DNA from: Streptomyces sp. HPF1205
Lineage (GTDB): Bacteria > Actinomycetota > Actinomycetes > Streptomycetales > Streptomycetaceae
Direction: 5' to 3'
Length of the DNA: 64,000 bases
NCBI RefSeq assembly: GCF_020400825.1
Contig: NZ_JAINVH010000002.1
Coordinates: forward strand, 248,001 to 312,000
Positions 37,585 through 45,095 of this stretch are shown piece after piece. The position numbers and the translations under genes are program-made. Numbering within the stretch: the first letter of the stretch is position 1; each line of letters opens with the position of its first letter. The notes below the pieces were generated by a model. It was not told the DNA's origin. It saw only the letters and a program-made list of their open reading frames with translations, and did no database searches.

Positions 37585-38184
37585 GGGTTTCAGCGTAGAT
37601 CACATGATGGGCCCGACCGGCCGTGAGAGCTCCCCCGCACCCTTCCGCCCCCGATTCGCCTCCCCGCGCCACCCCCGGGAACGGCGGTGCAAGGGGGCCG
37701 CGGAGGTACATCGGGTGGGCGCGGGTGGGCGCGGGTGGGGCACGGACGGGCCGCGGACGGCCGGGGTGCGCCAGACAGGGACCACACCGGGACCACCCAG
37801 GGACCGCCCCGGCGCCACCGCGGGGACCGCCCCGGCGCCGCGCGGGCGCCACGCCCGAAAGGACGCGGCCGTCTCGTGATCCTCGCGCCCCTTACGCACA
37901 TTCCCCATCCGGGATACGGTGCGATTGTCCCGGCGATGGCCTGCGCTGATGCCGCCCAGGCGCGAACTTACTAGGAAATCCAAACAAAACCGCAGGTCAG
38001 AAACTATGCGCTCCGCCTACGCGGAGGTGTTCCGTTATGGGTAACGTCTGACTGCAGGCCATGTACCGGGGCTATGTCACGCCTGGCTCGGCCATGCCGC
38101 ACATACCCCGTGCGCTACGTCGGACAGGTGAGCCGCACTGGTCGCCCGGCGGATCCCGGGGGCCGGACAGACGGAGGAGCGAAC
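37585..38184. other. Intergenic leader region of the second bkd operon
   Basis: 600 bases without a supported gene. The left part has short repeats (GGTGGGCGCG three times near 37718-37738, and CGCCCCGGCGCC). From 37900 the sequence is less GC-rich, with CTCCGC-CTAC-GCGGAG (38011-38026) as a perfect hairpin. GTTATGGGTAACGT (38034-38047) is a possible promoter element. The bkd promoter and regulator sites should lie here. Open frames in the region show no coding character. Confidence 0.55.
38011..38026. promoter_or_regulatory. Hairpin in leader of second bkd operon
   Basis: CTCCGC-CTAC-GCGGAG, a perfect 6-bp stem with a 4-nt loop, lies 160 nt upstream of the E1 alpha start. It may be a regulator dyad or an mRNA structure. 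Confidence 0.45.
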
Positions 38185-39393
38185 GTGAGCGTGAAGAGCA
38201 CTGCCGCAGGGGGCCCGCCCGCCAAGGGCCGCGGGCGCACGACCCGCGGCGGCGGCACGAAGCGCCGCAGCGGGGACGAGCCCGAGCTCGTGCAGCTGCT
38301 GACCCCGGAGGGCGAGCGCGTCGGGCACAGCGAGTACTCCATCGACCTGACGCCGGAAGAGCTGCGCGGCCTGTACCGGGACATGGTGCTGACCCGCCGT
38401 TTCGACGGCGAGGCGATCACCTTGCAGCGCCAGGGCGAACTCGGCCTGTGGGCGTCGCTGCTGGGCCAGGAGGCCGCCCAGATCGGTTCGGGCCGGGCCA
38501 CCCGCCCCGACGACTACGTCTTCCCGACGTACCGCGAGCACGGCGTCGCCTGGACGCGGGACGTGGACCCGCTGAACCTGCTGGGCATGTTCCGCGGGGT
38601 CAACAACGGTGGGTGGGACCCGAACGAGAACAACTTCCACCTGTACACGATCGTCATCGGCTCCCAGACGCTGCACGCCACCGGCTACGCGATGGGCGTG
38701 GCCATGGACGGCGCCGACAGCGCGGTGCTGGCCTACTTCGGCGACGGCGCCTCCAGCCAGGGCGACGTGGCCGAGGCGTTCACCTTCGCGGCCGTCTACA
38801 ACGCGCCGGTGGTGTTCTTCTGCCAGAACAACCAGTGGGCGATCTCCGAGCCCACCGAGCGGCAGTCGCGGGTCCCGATCTACCAGCGCGCGGCCGGCTT
38901 CGGCTTCCCCGGCGTCCGCGTCGACGGCAACGACGTCCTGGCCGTCCTGGCCGTCACCCGCGCCGCCCTGGACCACGCCCGCAGCGGCCAGGGCCCCATG
39001 CTGGTCGAGGCGTTCACGTACCGGATGGGCGCGCACACCACGACCGACGACCCGACCCGCTACCGCAGCGACGACGAGCGCGAGGAGTGGGCGTCCAAGG
39101 ACCCGATCGCCCGCCTGAAGACGTACCTGGAGCGGGAGGGCCTGGCCGACGAGGGGTTCTACGCCGAGGTCGAGCGGGAAAGCGACGCTCTGGCCAAGCG
39201 CGTACGAGAGGGTGTGCGGAACATGCCGAACCCGGACCCCATGGCGATCTTCGAGCACGCGTACGCCGACGGGCACGCGCTCGTCGACGAGGAGCGCGCC
39301 GCGTTCGCCGCGTACCTGGACTCCTTCGAGGACGGCGGGCACTCCGCGCACGGCACGCACACCGCAGGCACCCACGCCGGAACGGGGCACTGA
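38185..39393 (+). CDS. bkdA2: Branched-chain 2-oxoacid dehydrogenase E1 alpha (copy 2)
   Basis: 402 residues from GTG (VSVKSTAAGG), with a GGAGG site at 38173-38177. A basic Gly/Arg-rich N-terminus (1-35) precedes the E1 alpha fold. The thiamine diphosphate motif is LAYFGDGASSQGDVAEAFTFAAVYNAPVVFFCQNN. FPTYREHGVAWTRDVDP and YRMGAHTTTDDPTRYR are also typical. A His/Gly/Thr-rich tail (GHSAHGTHTAGTHAG) ends the protein. It is paralogous to the E1 alpha at 22571 and diverged in both termini. Confidence 0.94.
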   Translation: MSVKSTAAGGPPAKGRGRTTRGGGTKRRSGDEPELVQLLTPEGERVGHSEYSIDLTPEELRGLYRDMVLTRRFDGEAITLQRQGELGLWASLLGQEAAQIGSGRATRPDDYVFPTYREHGVAWTRDVDPLNLLGMFRGVNNGGWDPNENNFHLYTIVIGSQTLHATGYAMGVAMDGADSAVLAYFGDGASSQGDVAEAFTFAAVYNAPVVFFCQNNQWAISEPTERQSRVPIYQRAAGFGFPGVRVDGNDVLAVLAVTRAALDHARSGQGPMLVEAFTYRMGAHTTTDDPTRYRSDDEREEWASKDPIARLKTYLEREGLADEGFYAEVERESDALAKRVREGVRNMPNPDPMAIFEHAYADGHALVDEERAAFAAYLDSFEDGGHSAHGTHTAGTHAGTGH

Positions 39394-39394
39394 C

Positions 39395-40372
39395 ATGAGC
39401 CAGAAGATGTCTCTCGCGAAGGCGCTGAACGAATCGCTGCGCAAGGCCCTGGAGAGCGACCCGAAGGTGGTCGTCATGGGCGAGGACGTGGGCAAGCTCG
39501 GCGGCGTCTTCCGCATCACCGACGGCCTGCAGAAGGACTTCGGGGAGAGCCGGGTGATCGACACCCCGCTCGCCGAGTCCGGCATCATCGGCACGGCGAT
39601 CGGCCTCGCGCTGCGCGGCTACCGGCCGGTGGCGGAGATCCAGTTCGACGGTTTCGTCTTCCCCGCCTACGACCAGATCGTCACGCAGCTCGCCAAGATG
39701 CACGCCCGCGCGCTGGGCAAGGTCAAGCTGCCGGTCGTCATCCGCATCCCCTACGGCGGCGGCATCGGCGCGGTGGAGCACCACAGCGAGTCCCCGGAGG
39801 CGCTGTTCGCGCACGTCGCCGGCCTGAAGATCGTCACGCCGTCGAACGCCGACGACGCCTACTGGATGCTGCGGCAGGCCATCGAGTGCGACGACCCGGT
39901 GATCTTCTTCGAGCCCAAGCGGCGGTACTGGGACAAGGGCGAGGTCGACGTCGCGGCCGTCCCCGGCGACCTGCACAAGGCGGTCGTGGCGCGGCCCGGC
40001 ACCGACGTGACGCTCGCGGCCTACGGCCCGATGGTCAAGGTGTGCCTGGAGGCCGCCGCGGCGGCGGAGCACGAGGGCCGCAGCCTGGAGGTGCTCGACC
40101 TGCGCTCGCTGTCGCCGATCGACTTCGACACCGTCCAGGCGTCGGTGGAGCGGACCGGGCGGCTGGTGGTCGTGCACGAGGCCCCGGTGTTCTACGGCGC
40201 GGGGGCGGAGATCGCCGCGCGGATCACGGAGCGCAGCTTCTACCACCTGGAGGCGCCGGTGCTGCGCGTGGGCGGTTTCCACGCGCCCTACCCGCCGGCC
40301 CGCCTGGAGGAGGAGTACCTGCCGGGCCTGGACCGGGTGCTCGACGCCGTCGACCGCGCGCTGGCGTTCTGA
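39395..40372 (+). CDS. bkdB2: Branched-chain 2-oxoacid dehydrogenase E1 beta (copy 2)
   Basis: 325 residues: MSLAKALNESLRKALE, VMGEDVGKLGGVFRIT, DTPLAESGIIGTAIG, and IRIPYGGGIGAVEHHSESPE. It begins one base after the E1 alpha stop (TGACATG), so it is coupled. It lacks the N-terminal extension of copy 1. Confidence 0.95.
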   Translation: MSQKMSLAKALNESLRKALESDPKVVVMGEDVGKLGGVFRITDGLQKDFGESRVIDTPLAESGIIGTAIGLALRGYRPVAEIQFDGFVFPAYDQIVTQLAKMHARALGKVKLPVVIRIPYGGGIGAVEHHSESPEALFAHVAGLKIVTPSNADDAYWMLRQAIECDDPVIFFEPKRRYWDKGEVDVAAVPGDLHKAVVARPGTDVTLAAYGPMVKVCLEAAAAAEHEGRSLEVLDLRSLSPIDFDTVQASVERTGRLVVVHEAPVFYGAGAEIAARITERSFYHLEAPVLRVGGFHAPYPPARLEEEYLPGLDRVLDAVDRALAF

Positions 40373-40382
40373 GGAGAGGGTT

Positions 40383-41939
40383 GTGACGATCATGACGGCA
40401 CAGCAGCCGCAGCGGCAGCGCTTCCGCGAGTTCAAGATGCCCGACGTCGGCGAGGGGCTGACCGAGGCGGAGATCCTCAAGTGGTACGTGGCCGTGGGCG
40501 ACACGGTCACCGACGGCCAGGTGATCTGCGAGGTGGAGACGGCCAAGGCGGCCGTGGAACTGCCGATCCCGTACGACGGGGTGGTCAGCGAGATCCGCTT
40601 CGAGGAAGGGGCCACGGTCGACGTGGGGACCCCGATCATCGTGGTGGACGCCGGCGCGGACGGCGCCGGGCCGGACGCGGGCGACGGCGGGGAACCGGCC
40701 GCCCAGGCCGCGGCGGGCCCGTCCGCGGGCCCCGCCGCCGAGCCGCCCGCAGCGGAGCCGGGGCCGGAGACCAAGCGGCAGGCCGTGCTGGTGGGGTACG
40801 GGGTCGCGCCCTCGACCACGACGCGGCGGCCGCGCAAGCAGCCGGGCGGCGGCGTGCCGCGGCCCGGGGACGGGCTCAACGGGCACGCGGCGCCGCCCGC
40901 GCCGTCCGTACCCGCAGCCGCGCCCGCCGCACCCCAGGCGCCGTCCGCGCCCGCCGCGCCCGCCTCGCCCGCCGCGCCCTCCGTTCCGCGACCCGCCGGC
41001 GAGCGTCCGCTGGCCAAGCCGCCGGTGCGCAAGCTGGCCAAGGACCTGGGCATCGACCTGGCCGCCGTCGTCCCCACAGGACCTGGCGGTGTGGTGACGC
41101 GGGAGGACGTCCGGGCCGCCGCGGCGCCGCCGGCCACCCTGCCGCCCGCCGTCGGGCCCGCGACCGCTCCGGCCACCGCGCCGGCCGCCGCGCCCGAGCG
41201 GGAGGAGCCCGCGGCCGGGCCCGTGCGGGAGACGGCGGCCCGGGAGACCCGTACCCCCATCAAGGGCGTACGGAAGGCCACGGCCGCGGCAATGGTGTCG
41301 AGTGCCTTCACGGCGCCGCACGTCACGGAGTTCGTGACCTTCGACATCACCCGGACCATGAAGCTGGTCCAGGAGCTGAAGGAGGATCCGGCCTTCGCGG
41401 GGCTGCGGGTCGGCCCCCTGCTGCTGGTCGCCAAGGCGCTGCTGGTGGCGGTCAGGCGCAACCCGGACGTCAACGCGGCCTGGGACGAGGCCAACCAGGA
41501 GATCGTGCGGAAGTCGTACGTCAACCTGGGCATCGCCGCGGCCACCCCCAGGGGCCTGATCGTCCCGAACATCAAGGACGCGCAGGACAAGACGCTGCCC
41601 GAACTGGCCGCCGCCATCGGTGAGCTGGTCGCCACGGCGCGCGAGGGCCGCACCTCGCCGGCCGCGATGCAGGGCGGCACCGTCACCATCACCAACGTCG
41701 GCGTCTTCGGCATCGACACCGGCACGCCCATCCTGAACCCCGGCGAGTCCGCGATCCTCGCCTTCGGCGCGATCAAGCAGCAGCCGTGGGTCCACAAGGG
41801 CAAGGTGAAGCCGCGGCACGTCACCACGCTGGCGCTGTCCTTCGACCACCGCCTGGTCGACGGCGAGCTCGGTTCCAAGGTGCTGGCGGACGTGGCGGCC
41901 GTACTGGAGCAGCCGAAGCGGCTGATGACCTGGGCGTAG
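40383..41939 (+). CDS. bkdC2: Dihydrolipoamide acyltransferase E2 (copy 2)
   Basis: 518 residues. The lipoyl domain has its lysine in VETAKAAVELP. A long Ala/Pro-rich linker (about 90-205) includes VLVGYGVAP, also seen as VLVGYGTGA in copy 1. The subunit-binding domain is near KPPVRKLAKDLGIDLAAV. The catalytic domain ends with DHRLVDGELG. The GTG at 40383 has a GAGGAGAGG site just upstream; an ATG at 40392 is possible. No E3 gene follows. Confidence 0.94.
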   Translation: MTIMTAQQPQRQRFREFKMPDVGEGLTEAEILKWYVAVGDTVTDGQVICEVETAKAAVELPIPYDGVVSEIRFEEGATVDVGTPIIVVDAGADGAGPDAGDGGEPAAQAAAGPSAGPAAEPPAAEPGPETKRQAVLVGYGVAPSTTTRRPRKQPGGGVPRPGDGLNGHAAPPAPSVPAAAPAAPQAPSAPAAPASPAAPSVPRPAGERPLAKPPVRKLAKDLGIDLAAVVPTGPGGVVTREDVRAAAAPPATLPPAVGPATAPATAPAAAPEREEPAAGPVRETAARETRTPIKGVRKATAAAMVSSAFTAPHVTEFVTFDITRTMKLVQELKEDPAFAGLRVGPLLLVAKALLVAVRRNPDVNAAWDEANQEIVRKSYVNLGIAAATPRGLIVPNIKDAQDKTLPELAAAIGELVATAREGRTSPAAMQGGTVTITNVGVFGIDTGTPILNPGESAILAFGAIKQQPWVHKGKVKPRHVTTLALSFDHRLVDGELGSKVLADVAAVLEQPKRLMTWA

Positions 41940-41974
41940 CCGCTCAGTGGGCCGCCACAGGACCGGTCCGCGGA

Positions 41975-42011
41975 GGACCCGGACGTACAGAATGTACAGA
42001 AGTCCGGGTCC
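41975..42011 (+). terminator. Terminator after the second bkd operon
   Basis: GGACCCGGAC (41975-41984) pairs perfectly with GTCCGGGTCC (42002-42011). The 17-nt loop contains GTACAGAA twice, and TTCCTCTTT follows. It lies 35 nt after the E2 stop and upstream of the LLM gene. Confidence 0.85.
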
Positions 42012-42084
42012 TTCCTCTTTCCCGATCTTTGATACTTTGGCCGGGAAAGGGGGAATCGCTACGAGCCGACCGGAGGTGCGTGCC

Positions 42085-42957
42085 GTGGCAGGCGGGAACG
42101 GAGCGCTGAAGGACGCGGTGGGACGGTACGGGATCTGGAGCCGCCACCTGCGTTCGGAGGAACCGGCGGTGCGCGCGCAGATCCCGGCCGCGGCGGCGGA
42201 GCTGGAGGAGCTGGGCTTCCGCGCGGTGTGGCTCGGCTCCAGCCCCGGCGTCCAGCACGCGGTGCCGCTCCTGCGGGCCACCTCCGGGCTGACGGTGGCG
42301 ACCGGCATCCTGAGCATCTGGAATTACGGGGCCGAGACCGTGGCCGCCGAATGCGCCGCCCTGGAGTCCGCGCACCCGGGCCGCTTCCTGCTGGGCCTGG
42401 GCGTCAGCCACGCCGGACTGGCCGAGCGGTACCGCCGCCCGTACTCGGCGATGGTCTCCTACCTCGACGCCCTGGACGCCGCCGGGCAGTCGCCCGTGCG
42501 CCGTGTCCTGGCCGCGCTCGGCCCGCGCATGCTGGCCCTGTCCCGCGAGCGGGCGGCGGGCGCGCACCCGTACCTGGTCACCCCCGAGCACACCGCCGAC
42601 GCCAGGGGCATCCTCGGTGCCGACGCCCTGCTCGCCCCCGAGGTGAAGGTCGTCCTGTCCGCCGACCCCGCCCGCGCCCGCACCCTCGCCCGCGCCGCCC
42701 TGGCCGCCTACTTGCGCCTGCCCAACTACCTCGCCAGTCTCCGCCGCCTCGGCTTCACCGACGAGGACTTCGCCGACGGCGGCAGCGACCGCCTGGTCGA
42801 CGCGGTCGTGGCCTGGGGCCCGGACGAGCGGCTCCGCGACCGGATCGGCGCCTTCCGCGCGGCCGGCGCGGACCACGTGGCGCTCCAGGTGATCAGCTCC
42901 GCGGCCGAACCGTTCCCCCGGGCGGAGTGGCGGCGCCTGGCGGAGCTGCTGTTCTAG
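42085..42957 (+). CDS. LLM class F420-dependent oxidoreductase
   Basis: 290 residues of the luciferase-like TIM barrel, with ELEELGFRAVWLGSSPG, TVATGILSIW and GRFLLGLGVSHA as the typical strands and cofactor contacts. The actinobacterial branch usually uses F420. The GTG at 42085 has GGAGG 8 nt upstream; a GTG at 42076 overlaps that site. The substrate is unknown. It is separated from the bkd operon by a terminator. Confidence 0.88.
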   Translation: MAGGNGALKDAVGRYGIWSRHLRSEEPAVRAQIPAAAAELEELGFRAVWLGSSPGVQHAVPLLRATSGLTVATGILSIWNYGAETVAAECAALESAHPGRFLLGLGVSHAGLAERYRRPYSAMVSYLDALDAAGQSPVRRVLAALGPRMLALSRERAAGAHPYLVTPEHTADARGILGADALLAPEVKVVLSADPARARTLARAALAAYLRLPNYLASLRRLGFTDEDFADGGSDRLVDAVVAWGPDERLRDRIGAFRAAGADHVALQVISSAAEPFPRAEWRRLAELLF

Positions 42958-43111
42958 CGCGGACCGCCGGGAACGACGGGGACGCGGGAGCCGCCGGGCA
43001 CCACCCCGGGGAACCCCGGAGCCGCCGGGTACTCCGGCGCACAAAGTTCCGGTTCATCCCTCTGTGCGAGGTTCCCCCACTTCCCGCCCTGACTGTGCTG
43101 CCATCGACCGC

Positions 43112-43306
43112 ATGGTCGTCTCCGTCTCCGTCGTCCTGCTCCTGGTCCTGCTGGCCGTGATGCTCATGCGCAACCACGCGCTCAAGCCGAGCCACGCGGT
43201 CCTCTGCGTCCTGCTGGGCTTCTGCCTGGCCTCCACCAGCCTGGCCCCCACCATCCGCTCCACCCTGGCCTCGACGGCCGACCTGGTCTCGACCCTGCGG
43301 CCGTAG
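43112..43306 (+). CDS. Small two-helix membrane protein
   Basis: 64 residues. Two hydrophobic helices (VSVSVVLLLVLLAVMLM and AVLCVLLGFCLASTSLAP) are separated by RNHALKPSH. No family was recognised. The ATG at 43112 lacks a strong ribosome site, and a GTG at 43064 would add 16 residues. It is possibly a conserved streptomycete membrane peptide. Confidence 0.6.
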   Translation: MVVSVSVVLLLVLLAVMLMRNHALKPSHAVLCVLLGFCLASTSLAPTIRSTLASTADLVSTLRP

Positions 43307-43317
43307 CGACCGCGGGC

Positions 43318-43494
43318 TCACACCTGCATGACGTCGATCTCGTAGTGCGCTATCCGCTTGTCACGGCTGATGAGGGTCATCCCCTCCGTCTGCGCCTGGG
43401 CGACGAGCAAACGGTCGAAGGGGTCCCGGTGGTGCTGCGGAAGCCTGCCGGCCCTTACGCCGTGACCGGCGGTGATCGGCAAGGACGGGAACTG
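43318..43494 (-). pseudogene. vapC: C-terminal fragment of a PIN-domain toxin (VapC)
   Basis: Read on the minus strand, 59 codons match the second half of a VapC toxin: FPSLPITAGHGVRAGRLP, QHHRDPFDRLLVAQAQTEG and MTLISRDKRIAHYEIDVMQV, then a stop. HRDPFDR with its acidic residues is a PIN active-site segment, and SRDK is the usual last one. Upstream the frame meets TGA about ten codons on, with no ATG or GTG, so the N-terminal catalytic half and any VapB antitoxin are missing. It is a decayed toxin-antitoxin locus. Confidence 0.75.
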
Positions 43495-43575
43495 GCACCT
43501 GGCGGCCCCTCGGGGTCGGGAAGAGGTCGGCGCTCACCCCTGTTCGTAGCCCCTCGGCCGATGCAAAGAAGTCCA

Positions 43576-43617
43576 TGCAAAGAAAGGCTTGCAAGGGTTT
43601 CTTTGCAACGCTATCTT
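43576..43617 (+). promoter_or_regulatory. 32-bp dyad operator over the promoter of the ArsR-like gene
   Basis: TGCAAAGAAA (43576-43585) and TTTCTTTGCA (43598-43607) are perfect inverted arms. Their centre is itself a palindrome, CTTGCAAG (43588-43595). A further half site, TGCAAAGAA, is at 43562. TTGCAA (43589-43594) and TATCTT (43612-43617), 17 nt apart, form a -35/-10 pair, and the ATG follows 7 nt later. The operator therefore covers the promoter. Confidence 0.8.
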
Positions 43618-43624
43618 TGGAGGC

Positions 43625-44209
43625 ATGGAGGAACGCAAGGACCCGCAGGTCCGCACACTCGACGCCCGCTCCCTGCGCGGGCTCGCCCACCCGCTGCGCA
43701 TGCGGCTGCTGGACGCCCTGCGCTTCGGGGGGCCGGCCACCGCGTCCCAGCTCGCCGAGCGGCTGGGCGAGTCGAGCGGGGCCACCAGCTACCACCTGCG
43801 CCAGCTCGCCGCCCACGGCTTCATCGAGGACGCTCCCGAGCAGGGCAAGGGACGGGAGCGCTGGTGGCGGGCGGTCGCCCAGGGCCTGGTCTTCGACGAC
43901 GCCCTGCTCACGGACGCCAGCCCGGAAGTACGCGGGGCCGCCGACACCTACATCCACGAGGTCGCGACCGCCCAGACGCGGGAGCTGTCGACCTGGATCG
44001 GCAACCGCCAGTCGTGGTCGCGGGAGTGGCAGGGCGCCTGGGACATGAGCAGTTCGACGCTCCGTCTGACGCCCGACGCCACCCGCGAACTCGTCGAGAA
44101 GATGCACGCGCTCATCGATTCCTACCGCGACCGGGCCGCCTCCGAGGACGACCCCGAGGCGGCGCGGGTACGCATCCACACGCACGCATTCCCGCTCGCC
44201 GCGGACTGA
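43625..44209 (+). CDS. ArsR-like winged-helix regulator
   Basis: 194 residues. The N-terminal winged helix is LDARSLRGLAHPLRMRLLDAL, ATASQLAERLGESSGATSYHLRQLAAHGFIED, and GRERWWRAV. It has no metal-binding cysteines, so a metal-sensor role is unlikely. The C-terminal part (about 95-190) is helical. It is probably a leaderless gene that represses itself through the dyad at 43576-43607. Targets beyond itself are not evident. Confidence 0.88.
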   Translation: MEERKDPQVRTLDARSLRGLAHPLRMRLLDALRFGGPATASQLAERLGESSGATSYHLRQLAAHGFIEDAPEQGKGRERWWRAVAQGLVFDDALLTDASPEVRGAADTYIHEVATAQTRELSTWIGNRQSWSREWQGAWDMSSSTLRLTPDATRELVEKMHALIDSYRDRAASEDDPEAARVRIHTHAFPLAAD

Positions 44210-44300
44210 CCGCGGCCACTCCCCGGCTCCAGGCTCCCGGCCCCGTTCGGGGGCCGGCCATCGACCGCACGCCCACCCACGCACTGAGAGGAAAACCCCG

Positions 44301-44489
44301 ATGCACCCCGACACCGCCCTCGCCCTGCACCACGCCCGCACCGCCGACCTCCGCGCCGAAGCCGACGCCCACCGCCTCGCCGCCGCGGCCCGGCACCCCC
44401 GGGACCTGCGTACCCGCCTCGGCTGGACCCTCGTCGAGGTCGGCCTGCGCCTGGCCGCCGCGCCCAAACCGGTCCCGGCGCTCCCGTAA
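44301..44489 (+). CDS. Small helical protein
   Basis: 62 residues, MHPDTALALHHARTADLRAE followed by Ala/Arg-rich helix and RDLRTRLGWTLVEVGLRLAA. Small proteins of this make-up are common in streptomycetes downstream of regulators. A GAGAGGAAAA ribosome site precedes the ATG. The function is unknown. Confidence 0.65.
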   Translation: MHPDTALALHHARTADLRAEADAHRLAAAARHPRDLRTRLGWTLVEVGLRLAAAPKPVPALP

Positions 44490-45095
44490 GGCCCGTCCCG
44501 GGCACCGGTCCCACTGGCTCACACCCGCGCGAGGGTGACGGCGTGCCTGTGTGCGAATTCCGTCCGCGCCCCCTTGCCGCTCGCGCATCTCCGCTTCCCC
44601 GTTCCTCCGCTTCCCCGTTTTCCGCGCTCTCTGTTTTCCGCGTTCGGGATTCCCGCGTCCCGGCCGGGCCGCCGGCGGGGGCGGGAACGGCTGATGGTAA
44701 CGCCCCTGTCGCCTCACGCGGATGCATTCGCTCATTCTCTTCCGGAGCCCGGGAAAGATCCTGGATCATCAATTCCCGTGCTTCCGGTATTCTCATCGAG
44801 CTCAACCCGTGGCTCCCCGCGCACTGGCTGACATGTGCCACAGGCACCCCAGCCACCCCACCTGCCAGCGTGGTTGTGCACGGTGTCACATCGACGCTAT
44901 ATGCGATAAGAATATTCACCTCCTGTGCTGCGGCCCCTGATTGTTCGCGCCTTACGCGCGGACACGTAGTCGGCTTCCGTGGAATCGGAACCACCGCTTC
45001 GAATATGCGGCGGTGATCCCACATCCGCTGCCCTCGCCTTTCTTTCGGAAGACGAACAGGCACACGACTTTCCAGGAGCGCACCAGGAGCACATC
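44490..45095. other. Long leader region of the Ig-repeat protein gene
   Basis: 606 bases with lower GC than the surroundings, notably at 44880-45000, and no convincing gene. TTGTGC (44874-44879) and TATATG (44898-44903), 18 nt apart, form a possible promoter about 190 nt before the next gene. CGGGAA (44750-44755) and TTCCCG (44773-44778) are inverted. Open frames here lack family resemblance. Confidence 0.5.

Noticed and set aside
40481..41623. Frame-shifted ORF inside the second E2 gene
   Set aside because: Arg/Gly-rich shadow of the E2 gene; the E2 frame has all expected domains.
44543..45016. Possible 157-residue protein upstream of the Ig-repeat gene
   Set aside because: No ribosome site, no family resemblance, and overlapping frames of similar size on both strands. 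Treated as leader DNA.
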